Assembly (NCBI RefSeq): GCF_000716875.1
Contig: NZ_JNWQ01000001.1
Span: 159,192-223,191, forward strand
DNA from: Streptomyces novaecaesareae
GTDB taxonomy: Bacteria > Actinomycetota > Actinomycetes > Streptomycetales > Streptomycetaceae
Direction of reading: 5' to 3'
Length of the DNA stretch: 64,000 nt
The notes below the pieces were generated by a model, which saw only the letters and a list, made by a program, of their open reading frames with translations, ran no database searches and was not told the DNA's origin. Shown here one piece after another: positions 57,422-64,000 of the stretch. The stretch's first letter is position 1, and every line of letters starts with the position of its first letter. A program made the translations under genes and the position numbers.

Positions 57422-58561
57422 GTGGCCGAAGCGGCAGCCGGGACGGGAGGCCGGGCCGGTCAGCTGAAGAGCAGCGGCCTGCGGCACGGCTGGACGACGG
57501 GCGCCTGCGCCACCGCCGCCACCAAGGCCGCGTACACCGCGCTGCTCACCGGCGAGTTCCCCGATCCCGTGGTCATCACCCTGCCCAAGGGGCAGCAGCC
57601 CGCCTTCGCGCTCGCCGCCGAGCAGCCGGCGGCGGACGGACGGCCGTACGCCATGGCCGGAGTGGTCAAGGATGCCGGCGACGACCCCGACGTCACCCAC
57701 GGTGCGCTGATCCGCTCGACGGTGCGGGCCGGCGAGCCCGGCACCGGGGTGGTGTTCCGGGCCGGCCCCGGGGTGGGGACGGTCACCAAGGCCGGCCTGC
57801 CGCTGCCCGTCGGCGAGCCCGCGATCAACCCGATGCCCCGGCAGATGATCCGGGACGCCGTCGCCGAGGTGGCCGCCGAGCACGGCGGCAGCGGGGATGT
57901 GGTGGTCGAGATCTCCGTCGACCACGGCGAGGAGATCGCCCGCTCGACCTGGAACCCGCGGCTCGGCATCCTCGGCGGCCTCTCCATCCTCGGTACCACC
58001 GGGATCGTCGTCCCCTACTCCTGCTCGGCCTGGATCGACTCCATCCGCCGCGGCGTGGACGTGGCCCGGGCGGCGGGGCGTACGCACGTGGCGGGCTGCA
58101 CCGGTTCCACCTCGGAGAAGGTGGCGGTCGCGGTGCACGGGCTGCCCGAGGACGCGCTGCTCGACATGGGCGACTTCGCCGGCGCCGTGCTCAAGTACCT
58201 CAAGCGCCACCCGGTGCCCCGGCTGACCATCGCGGGCGGCTTCGCCAAGCTGTCCAAGCTCGCCGCCGGCCACCTCGACCTGCACTCGGCGCGCTCCCAG
58301 GTGGACAAGGGCTACCTGGCCGAACTGGCCCGGCAGGGCGGGGCGGACGAGGCGCTGGCCGCGGCGGTGGCGGCGGCCAACACCGGGCTGGAGGCGGTGC
58401 AGTTGTGCCGCGCGGCCGGGGTGCCGCTCGGGGACCTGGTCGCCGAGGCGGCCCGGGCGACGGCGCTCGGCGTGCTGCTGGGCTCGCCGGTCGCCGTGGA
58501 CGTCATCTGCATCGACCGCGCGGGCACCATCGTCGGCCGGGCGGAGCCGCTGGGGCCGTGA
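57422..58561 (+). CDS. cbiD: cobalt-precorrin-5B C1-methyltransferase CbiD
   Basis: A 379-residue enzyme. LRHGWTTGACATAATKAAY is the diagnostic CbiD N-terminal block; VTKAGLPLPVGEPAINPMPR and GILGGLSILGTTGIVVPYS follow. CbiD catalyses C1-methylation with ring contraction-related steps in the anaerobic route, yet the neighbours (CobG, CobN) belong to the aerobic route, so CbiD presumably fills the role of CobF here. GTG at 57422 is chosen with GAGGCGAAG upstream; earlier in-frame starts exist. Confidence 0.92.
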   Translation: MAEAAAGTGGRAGQLKSSGLRHGWTTGACATAATKAAYTALLTGEFPDPVVITLPKGQQPAFALAAEQPAADGRPYAMAGVVKDAGDDPDVTHGALIRSTVRAGEPGTGVVFRAGPGVGTVTKAGLPLPVGEPAINPMPRQMIRDAVAEVAAEHGGSGDVVVEISVDHGEEIARSTWNPRLGILGGLSILGTTGIVVPYSCSAWIDSIRRGVDVARAAGRTHVAGCTGSTSEKVAVAVHGLPEDALLDMGDFAGAVLKYLKRHPVPRLTIAGGFAKLSKLAAGHLDLHSARSQVDKGYLAELARQGGADEALAAAVAAANTGLEAVQLCRAAGVPLGDLVAEAARATALGVLLGSPVAVDVICIDRAGTIVGRAEPLGP

Positions 58562-58651
58562 CGGCATCGCGCCGTGATGTGAAGATCTGACGGCCATACG
58601 GGGCGAGAAACGGACAAAAGGCGCGCCGTGTCGCCCTCTGGTTCTGTTGCC

Positions 58652-58672
58652 ATCTCAACCATGAGATATTGT
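58652..58672 (+). promoter_or_regulatory. operator-promoter of the HTH-MurA gene
   Basis: ATCTCA-ACCA-TGAGAT (58652-58667) is a perfect 6-bp inverted repeat that runs into TATTGT (58667-58672), a credible -10 box placed 7 bases before the GTG start at 58680. There is no ribosome site, so the message may be leaderless. A repressor bound to the repeat would block RNA polymerase; the HTH domain of the encoded protein is the obvious candidate. Confidence 0.5.
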
Positions 58673-58679
58673 CTGGCGG

Positions 58680-60209
58680 GTGACAGGCGACTACCTCACC
58701 CGTATCGGCACCCTCATCCGTACCGCGCGCCAGCACCGCGGCTGGTCCCAGGCGCAGCTCGGAGAGGCCCTCGGCACCAGCCAGAGCGCGGTCAACCGCA
58801 TCGAACAGGGCAAGCAGAACGTCAGCCTTGAGATGATCGCCCGCATCGGCGAAGCCCTCGACAGCGAGATCGTCTCCCTCGGCTACTCCGGCCCGATGCA
58901 CCTGCGGGTCGCCGGCGGCACCCGCCTCTCCGGCGCCATCGACGTCCGCAGCAGCAAGAACGCCTGCGTGGCCATCCTCTGCGCCTCGCTGCTGACCACC
59001 GGTCGGACCACGATCCGCAGCGTCGCCCGGATCGAGGAGGTCTACCGCATCCTCGAAGTGCTGACCAGCATCGGCGTCAAGAGCCGCTGGATCAACGAAG
59101 GCCGCGACCTCGAACTCACCCCGCCCGCCGAGCTGGACCTCGCGGCCATGGACGTCGAGGCGGCCCGCCGCACCCGCAGCGTGCTGATGTTCCTCGGCCC
59201 GCTGATGCACCGCGCCCAGCAGTTCGCCATCCCCTACGCCGGCGGCTGCGACCTCGGCACCCGCACCGTCCAGCCGCACCTCACGGCGCTGCGCCGGTTC
59301 GGCCTGGAGGTCGCCACCACCGGCGGCGCCTACCACGCCTCGGTCGAGCCGGGCACCCCCATGGACCGCCCGATCGTGCTGACCGAGCGCGGGGACACCG
59401 TCACCGAGAACGCCCTGTTGGCCGCCGCGCGGCACGACGGCGTGAGCGTCATCCGCAACGCCTCGCCCAACTACATGGTCCAGGACCTCTGCTTCTTCCT
59501 GGAGAAGCTGGGCGTCAGGATCGAGGGCATCGGCACCACCACCCTCACCGTGCACGGCGTCCCGGAGATCACCTGCGACGTCGACTACACCCCGGCCGAG
59601 GACCCGGTGGAGGCCATGAGCCTGCTCGCCGCCGCCGTCGTCACCTCCTCCGAGCTGACGATCCGCCGGGTGCCGATCGAGTTCCTGGAGATCGAGCTCG
59701 CGGTGCTGGAGGGCATGGGCCTCGACTACGACCGCACCCCCGAGTACCCGGCCCACAACGGTCACACCCGCCTGGTCGACCTCACCGTGCGCCCCTCCAA
59801 GCTGACCGCGCCGATCGACACCATCCACCCGATGCCGTTCCCCGGCATCAACATCGACAACGTGCCGTTCTTCGCCGCCATCGCCGCGGCCGCCCACGGC
59901 ACCACGATGATCCACGACTGGGTGTACGACAACCGTGCGATCTACCTCACCGAGCTGACCCGCCTCGGCGCCGACGTCAAGCTCCTCGACCCGCACCGCG
60001 TCCTGGTCCAGGGCCCCACCCGCTGGCGCGCCGCCGAGATGATGTGCCCGCCGGCCCTGCGCCCCGCCGTCGTCATCCTCCTCGCCATGCTCGCCGCCCA
60101 GGGCACCTCCGTCCTGCGCAACGTCTACGTCATCAACCGCGGCTACGAGGACCTCGCCGAGCGCCTCAACTCCATCGGCGCCCGGATCGAGACCTTCCGC
60201 GACATCTGA
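58680..60209 (+). CDS. XRE-type HTH fused to UDP-GlcNAc 1-carboxyvinyltransferase (MurA-like)
   Basis: A 509-residue fusion. Residues about 8-62 form an XRE helix-turn-helix (LIRTARQHRGWSQAQLGEAL, TSQSAVNRIEQGKQNVS). From about 75 a MurA-like enzyme follows: SSKNACVAIL holds the Lys-Asn pair, AGGCDLGTRTVQPH the loop cysteine and arginine, FPGINIDNVPF the catalytic-Asp region, and VINRGYEDLAERL the C-terminal block. MurA transfers enolpyruvate to UDP-GlcNAc, the first step of peptidoglycan synthesis. The substrate loops differ noticeably from housekeeping MurA, so it may be a sensor of cell-wall precursors or an enzyme of another pathway. It is embedded in the cob region. Confidence 0.85.
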   Translation: MTGDYLTRIGTLIRTARQHRGWSQAQLGEALGTSQSAVNRIEQGKQNVSLEMIARIGEALDSEIVSLGYSGPMHLRVAGGTRLSGAIDVRSSKNACVAILCASLLTTGRTTIRSVARIEEVYRILEVLTSIGVKSRWINEGRDLELTPPAELDLAAMDVEAARRTRSVLMFLGPLMHRAQQFAIPYAGGCDLGTRTVQPHLTALRRFGLEVATTGGAYHASVEPGTPMDRPIVLTERGDTVTENALLAAARHDGVSVIRNASPNYMVQDLCFFLEKLGVRIEGIGTTTLTVHGVPEITCDVDYTPAEDPVEAMSLLAAAVVTSSELTIRRVPIEFLEIELAVLEGMGLDYDRTPEYPAHNGHTRLVDLTVRPSKLTAPIDTIHPMPFPGINIDNVPFFAAIAAAAHGTTMIHDWVYDNRAIYLTELTRLGADVKLLDPHRVLVQGPTRWRAAEMMCPPALRPAVVILLAMLAAQGTSVLRNVYVINRGYEDLAERLNSIGARIETFRDI

Positions 60210-60234
60210 CAACCCGTCATGTCGCCGACCGGCC

Positions 60235-60393
60235 TCACCCGTTGAGCCCGGCCAGCAACACGGCCACGTCCAACCCGGTGTTCAGGTACGCCACGAACAC
60301 CGGGTTGTTCAGTGCCCAGGGCGAGCGGTGCTCCCGGACCAGCCGGACGGCCTCGCCGGTGTCGTGGCCGAGCAGCGTCAGCGCCTGTGGACC
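60235..60393 (-). pseudogene. coding-like remnant after cobK
   Basis: About 52 codons with almost every third position G or C read GPQALTLLGHDTGEAVRLVR, then EHRSPWALNNPVF and a C-terminal GLDVAVLLAGLNG before TGA. No start codon is available: the frame runs back into the end of cobK in another frame. The EAVRLVREHRSPWAL pattern faintly resembles C-terminal helices of tyrosine/dual-specificity phosphatases. I read it as the 3' end of a gene truncated by deletion next to cobK. Confidence 0.35.
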
Positions 60394-60397
60394 GGCC

Positions 60398-61138
60398 TCA
60401 GCCCAGCTGTTCCAGCCAGCGCACCGCGCCCTCGACGTCCGGCACGACCGGCACGCGGTCCGGAACCGGCGGACGCTCCACGATGATGACGGGCAGCCGC
60501 AGTCCGCGGGCGGCGGTGAGCTTGGGCGCGGTCGCGGCCCCGCCGCTGTCCTTGGTGATCAGGACGTCGATGTCGTGCGCGCGCAGCAGCGCCAGTTCAC
60601 CCTCGATCGTGAACGGACCGCGGTCCAGCAGGAGTTCGAAGGAGGGCGGCAGCGGCGGCTCGGGCGGGTCCACCGAGCGGGCGAGGAAGTGGAGCCCGTC
60701 GAGGTGGGCGAAGGCGGCGATGCCCTGTCGTCCGATGCTGAGGAAGACCCGCTCGCCGCGTCGCGGCAGCAGTTCGGCGGCCGCGGCGAGCGAGGGGACG
60801 GGGAGCCAGTGGTCCCCGTCGACGGGCGTGAAGCCGGGGCGGCGCAGCACCAGCAGCGGGACGCCGGTGGCGGCGGCCGCGAGTGCGGCGTTCCGTGAGA
60901 TGCCGGCGGCGAACGGGTGGGTGGCGTCCACGACGGCGTCCACCCGCTCCGCGCGCAACCAGTCCGCCAGGCCGTCCGGGCCGCCGAAGCCGCCGATCCG
61001 CACCTCCCCGGCGGGCAGCCGGGGTTGGGCGACGCGGCCGGCCAGCGAGCTGGTGACCCGCAGGGACGGACAGCCGTCGAGGGCGGCGGCCAGGGCCCGC
61101 CCCTCCGTCGTCCCGCCGAGGACGAGCAGGTGCCGCAT
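60398..61138 (-). CDS. cobK: precorrin-6A reductase CobK
   Basis: A 246-residue NADPH-dependent enzyme that reduces precorrin-6A to precorrin-6B. VLGGTTEGRALA opens the first Rossmann half, VDATHPFAAGISRNA is the diagnostic central block, and ITKDSGGAATAPKL precedes VIIVERPP in the second half. The start overlaps the cobM stop by one base (TGATG). Last gene of the cobL-cobM-cobK operon. Confidence 0.94.
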   Translation of the reverse strand: MRHLLVLGGTTEGRALAAALDGCPSLRVTSSLAGRVAQPRLPAGEVRIGGFGGPDGLADWLRAERVDAVVDATHPFAAGISRNAALAAAATGVPLLVLRRPGFTPVDGDHWLPVPSLAAAAELLPRRGERVFLSIGRQGIAAFAHLDGLHFLARSVDPPEPPLPPSFELLLDRGPFTIEGELALLRAHDIDVLITKDSGGAATAPKLTAARGLRLPVIIVERPPVPDRVPVVPDVEGAVRWLEQLG

Positions 61139-61899
61139 CACGACCCGCAGGGCTCGTGCGGGCGCTCGCGGTCCGCCGAGTAGAGGTGGCTGTCGCGGAA
61201 GTGTTCGGCGGCCAGGGTGCGGCCGACGATGATGACGGCGGTGCGGACCACGCCCGCCGCCTTGAGCTGCTCGGCGATGTCGCCGACGGTGCCGCGCAGC
61301 ACCAGCTCGTCGGGCCGGCTGGCCATCGCGACGACGGCGGCCGGGCAGTCGGCGCCGTAGTGGGGGAGGAGCTGCTCGACCACGTCGTCCACGTACCCGG
61401 CGGCCAGGTGCAGCACGAGGAGGGCGCCGCTGCGGCCGAGGGTGGCGAGGTCCTCGCCCTCGGGCATGGGGGTGGCGCGCTTGGCGATCCGGGTGAGGAT
61501 GACGGTCTGGCCGACGGTCGGTACGGTCAACTCCCGCTTCAGCGCGGCCGCGGCGGCGGCGAAGGCGGGCACGCCGGGGACCACCTCGTACGGGATGCCC
61601 GCCGCGTCGAGGCGGCGCATCTGCTCGGCGACGGCGGAGAACACGGACGGGTCGCCGGAGTGCAGCCGGGCCACGTCCTGTCCGGCCTCGTGCGCGCGGA
61701 CCAGCTCGGCGATGATCTGGTCCAGGTTGAGCTGCGCGGTGTCGATGAGCCGGGCGCCGGGCGGGCACTCGTCCAGCAGTTCGCGCGGGACGAGGCTGCC
61801 GGCGTAGAGGCAGACGTCGGCGCGGGCCAGGATGCGCTGGCCGCGCAGGGTGATCAGGTCGGCGGCGCCCGGGCCGGCTCCGATGAAGTAGACGGTCAC
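61138..61899 (-). CDS. cobM: precorrin-4 C11-methyltransferase CobM
   Basis: A 253-residue SAM-dependent methyltransferase. VYFIGAGPGAADLITLRG at the N-terminus, CLYAGSLVPRELL, RLHSGDPSVFSAVAEQM and TVILTRIAKRATPMPEGE are the standard CobM/CbiF blocks. The GTG start at 61899 overlaps the cobL stop by four bases. Confidence 0.95.
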   Translation of the reverse strand: MTVYFIGAGPGAADLITLRGQRILARADVCLYAGSLVPRELLDECPPGARLIDTAQLNLDQIIAELVRAHEAGQDVARLHSGDPSVFSAVAEQMRRLDAAGIPYEVVPGVPAFAAAAAALKRELTVPTVGQTVILTRIAKRATPMPEGEDLATLGRSGALLVLHLAAGYVDDVVEQLLPHYGADCPAAVVAMASRPDELVLRGTVGDIAEQLKAAGVVRTAVIIVGRTLAAEHFRDSHLYSADRERPHEPCGS

Positions 61900-63134
61900 G
61901 AGGCGTCCTCCTGGGGGTTTTCGGTCTTGACGGCGGACCACTGGGTGACCGGCATGGCCTGGCGCCACCCGGTGAAGCCGCCCACCGGGACGGCGTGGGC
62001 GACGGCGAGCTTGACGAGCTCGCCGCCGTGGCGCCGGTACCACTCGGTGAGCAGCGCCTCGGACTCCAGGGTCACGGTGTTGGCGACCAGTCGGCCGCCG
62101 GGGCGCAGCGCAGCCCAGCAACTGTCCAGCAGGCCGGGCGCGGTGAGGCCACCGCCGATGAACACGGCGTCGGGGGCGGGGAGTTCGGCGAGCGCGGCCG
62201 GGGCCGGGCCGGTCACCACCCGCAGCCGGGGCACACCGAGTGCGGCGGCGTTGCGGGTGATCCGCTCGGCCCGGACGGGGTCGCGCTCGACGGTGACGGC
62301 CTGACAGTCGCGGTGCGCACGCAGCCACTCGATGGCGATCGAGCCGGAGCCGCCGCCGACGTCCCAGAGCAGTTCGCCGGGGGAGGGGGCGAGCGTGGCG
62401 AGGGTGGCGGCGCGGACGTGGCGCTTGGTGAGCTGGCCGTCGCTCTCGTACGCGGTGTCGGGCAGGCCGGGGACGAGGGAGGTGCGGGGGCCGTCGCCGA
62501 GGTCGACGGCGATGACGTTCAGCGGGTCGCCGGGCGGGTGCGGCCAGCCGTCGGCGGGGCCGTGCAGCTGCCGCTCGTGCGCGTGACCGAGCTTTTCGAG
62601 TACGCGCAGGCGGGCGGTGCCGTAGCCGCGGGCCGTGAGCAGCGCGGCGACGGCGGCCGGGGTGGCGGCGTCGGCGCTGAGCACCAGCAGGCGGCGGCCG
62701 GGGTGGAGGGCGAGGGAGAGGGTGTCCAGCGGGCGGCCGACCAGGCTGATCACCTCGGTGGCCTCCAGCGGCCAGCCGATCCGGGCGCAGGCGTAGGAGA
62801 CGGCGGAGGGGTGCGGCAGGACGCGCAGCCGCTCGGCGCCGACGGTCTCGGCGAGGGTGCGGCCGATGCCGTAGAACATCGGGTCGCCGCTGGCCAGGAC
62901 GGCGACGCGGCGCTCGGCGTGGGCGGCGAGCAGCCCGGGGACGGCCGGGCGCAGCGGGGAGGGCCAGGGGACGCGCTGGGCGGCGACCTCGTCCTGGGGG
63001 AGCAGGTCCAGTTGGCGGGGGCCGCCGACGACCACCTCGGCGTCCCGCAGGACGGCCCGGGAGGCGGCGGCGAGGCCGGGCCAGCCGTCGGCCCCGATCC
63101 CGACGACGGTGATCGGGGATGGCAGCTCGGGCAC
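61896..63134 (-). CDS. cobL: precorrin-6Y C5,15-methyltransferase (decarboxylating) CobL
   Basis: A 412-residue bifunctional enzyme (CbiE-CbiT fusion). Residues about 1-205 are the CbiE methyltransferase (ITVVGIGADGWPGL, VLASGDPMFYGIGRTL), and about 215-410 the CbiT methylase/decarboxylase (YESDGQLTKRHVRAATLA, LLWDVGGGSGSIAIEW, VFIGGGLTAPGLL). The GTG at 63134 has GAGGAGCC seven bases upstream and is preferred to an ATG ten codons earlier. First gene of cobL-cobM-cobK. Confidence 0.94.
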   Translation of the reverse strand: MPELPSPITVVGIGADGWPGLAAASRAVLRDAEVVVGGPRQLDLLPQDEVAAQRVPWPSPLRPAVPGLLAAHAERRVAVLASGDPMFYGIGRTLAETVGAERLRVLPHPSAVSYACARIGWPLEATEVISLVGRPLDTLSLALHPGRRLLVLSADAATPAAVAALLTARGYGTARLRVLEKLGHAHERQLHGPADGWPHPPGDPLNVIAVDLGDGPRTSLVPGLPDTAYESDGQLTKRHVRAATLATLAPSPGELLWDVGGGSGSIAIEWLRAHRDCQAVTVERDPVRAERITRNAAALGVPRLRVVTGPAPAALAELPAPDAVFIGGGLTAPGLLDSCWAALRPGGRLVANTVTLESEALLTEWYRRHGGELVKLAVAHAVPVGGFTGWRQAMPVTQWSAVKTENPQEDAS

Positions 63135-63157
63135 CGGGTGGCTCCTCGTCGTTCGGC

Positions 63158-63186
63158 CGGCCAATGAGGCGAAATCTCACTGGCCG
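63158..63186 (-). promoter_or_regulatory. hairpin upstream of cobL
   Basis: CGGCCA-a-TGAG-GCGAAAT-CTCA-c-TGGCCG is a 10-bp stem with one A/C mismatch and a 7-base AT-rich loop, starting 24 bases upstream of the cobL start codon. It is not a B12 riboswitch. It may be an operator or a 5' UTR control element. Confidence 0.4.
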
Positions 63187-63253
63187 GGCAGCCTACCTGG
63201 CGGTTTGGGGGCGGACTCAGGGGAGGGGTGCACTCCGGGGAGGTGACGGATGG

Positions 63254-63325
63254 CAGCGTTCAGATGACAGATGACAGATTTCAGATTTTGAAAGCTGTCA
63301 GCTGCCATCTGTCATCTGAACGCTG
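63254..63325. repeat. dispersed palindrome, copy 6 (72 nt, 20-bp outer arms)
   Basis: CAGCGTTCAGATGACAGATG (63254-63273) pairs perfectly with 63306-63325. The interior adds an ACAG-ATTTCA/TGAAAGCTGT stem with one mismatch, so the whole element folds as a long hairpin with a small bulge. Further CTGAAxG-type words extend to about 63352. It separates cobL (start 63134) from the gene ending at 63354, both minus strand, where a terminator would be useful. Confidence 0.85.
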
Positions 63326-63353
63326 AAGTCTGAAAGCTGAACTCCGAACGTTG

Positions 63354-63779
63354 TCACCTGTTCGCCCAGTCCCCCGACTCGATCAGCGCCGGCCGCTCGC
63401 GCAGCCGCGCCTCGGCGGCCGGCCCGGCGAGGTAGACCCAGGCATCCCGCGAATCGCCCGCCGCCGTCCGCACCGCCATCCGGCGCCGCACGTACAGCCC
63501 CGTCCCGTCCGCCCGGCACTCCTCCAGCGCGTCCAGAGCCGCCAGCGCTCCGGCGTACGCGCCCGGGCGGACGGTGATCAGCTCACCCACGATCCGGCGC
63601 CCGGGCGCCGCGTCCGGCACGGCGTACGGGAAGCCGGGGCCCGCGTGCAGTGCGGCGCCGTCCAGCACCGCCGGCCGGATGTCGGCACAGCGCCCGGCCA
63701 GGTGGGCGGCGTGGTTGCGGCCGCCGCTGCGCAGCGTGCCGTAGACGAAGAACGGCAGGGCCTCGTCGGACGCGGACAC
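63354..63779 (-). CDS. gamma-glutamylcyclotransferase/AIG2-like protein
   Basis: A 141-residue protein of the GGCT-like fold. FFVYGTLRSGGRNHAA carries the defining YGTLR motif, GFPYAVPDA and ALDALEECR follow, the latter with the acidic residue expected in the active site. It may split gamma-glutamyl-amino acids or act on gamma-glutamylamines. The GTG at 63779 follows GGAGGTCGAACCC, better than the ATG at 63851. Confidence 0.83.
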   Translation of the reverse strand: MSASDEALPFFVYGTLRSGGRNHAAHLAGRCADIRPAVLDGAALHAGPGFPYAVPDAAPGRRIVGELITVRPGAYAGALAALDALEECRADGTGLYVRRRMAVRTAAGDSRDAWVYLAGPAAEARLRERPALIESGDWANR

Positions 63780-63911
63780 GGGTTCGACCTCCTCGCTGGG
63801 GAGCGCCCACGGTACGTCCTGCGGTCCGGTGCGTGATACCGAGTGGCGCATTGGGCCGTCGATGCGATGTCATGTCGGATGTTCGGCCAGCACCGTCCAA
63901 GGGGGACACAC

Positions 63912-63937
63912 ATGACATCGCCCGCATCCTCCCAACC
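63912..63937 (+). CDS. start of a gene cut off by the contig end
   Basis: ATG at 63912 has AAGGGGGA six bases upstream and reads MTSPASSQ before sequence turns into adapter at 63938. It diverges from the cyclotransferase-like gene. Only eight codons are genuine, so no function can be assigned. Confidence 0.5.
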
Positions 63938-64000
63938 CTGTCTCTTATACACATCTGACGCTGCCGACGAGCGATCTAGTGTAGATCTCGGTGGTCGCCG
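63938..64000. other. Illumina Nextera adapter contamination
   Basis: 63938-63956 is the Tn5 mosaic end CTGTCTCTTATACACATCT, 63957-63970 completes the Nextera read-1 adapter, 63971-63978 is the complement of the i5 index TAGATCGC (N501), and 63979-64000 is the complement of the P5 flow-cell oligo. This is library sequence, not genomic DNA. Confidence 0.99.

Noticed and set aside
63938..63956. Tn5 transposon end
   Set aside because: The 19-bp mosaic end is followed by the Nextera adapter, an index and P5 sequence, so it is library contamination, not a mobile element.

Overview
The window is very GC-rich (roughly 73 percent by eye), with almost all third codon positions G or C, many GTG starts and dense GTGA, ATGA and TGATG gene overlaps. 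Gene content points to a Streptomycetaceae actinomycete (Streptomyces or Kitasatospora type): a Tad-like pilus locus with a LysM-BTAD protein, egtABCD for ergothioneine, a cobIJ fusion, a GlcP-like sugar porter, bacterial nitric oxide synthase, an SAV2177-type methyltransferase and a PAS-GGDEF-EAL protein. The last 63 bases (63938-64000) are untrimmed Illumina Nextera adapter, so the right edge is a contig end, not biology.

Layout. 226-1273: a MaoC-like hydratase and a PNPOx-like flavoprotein on the minus strand. 1513-15734: a tightly packed plus-strand operon holding a degenerate caspase-like protein, a lipoprotein, a secreted protein, an SAF/CpaB-like protein, a TadZ-like ATPase, a TadA/CpaF ATPase, TadB, TadC, four small pilin/TadE-like proteins and a 1335-residue LysM-BTAD membrane protein. 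15862-19230: a small membrane protein, a HAD-like protein, and a second, larger protein sharing the degenerate caspase-like domain plus a C-terminal TPR-like region. 19398-28079: an S53 peptidase, an acyl-CoA dehydrogenase-thiolase-SDR operon with a divergent TetR regulator, nitric oxide synthase and a sugar porter. 28211-34756: egtABCD preceded by a MalY/PatB-type C-S lyase (candidate for the missing EgtE step) and an SRPBCC protein. 35004-41813: methyltransferase, c-di-GMP enzyme and a membrane-anchored kinase-like protein. 41935-47416: ribA, an AraC-GyrI regulator, a quinone oxidoreductase, a VOC protein and lnt. 47599-63134: most of the corrin-ring pathway (cobN behind a cobalamin riboswitch; cobG-cobH-cobIJ; cbiD; cobL-cobM-cobK), interrupted by a Tat-exported metallophosphoesterase and an HTH-MurA fusion. 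63354-63937: a gamma-glutamylcyclotransferase-like gene and the first codons of a truncated gene.

The most unusual items are: (i) a six-copy family of near-perfect 40-72 nt palindromes with AT-rich centres built from TGACAGA-like 7-mers, mostly between gene ends, one of which encodes the first codons of patB; (ii) two paralogous proteins flanking the Tad locus that look like catalytically dead caspase-fold domains; (iii) a 30-codon leader ORF between the cobalamin riboswitch and cobN; (iv) an XRE-MurA fusion with an inverted repeat overlapping an apparently leaderless promoter; and (v) numerous in-frame and intergenic tandem arrays with 9-15 bp units.

All functional calls come from reading motifs and gene context by eye; no database search was run.
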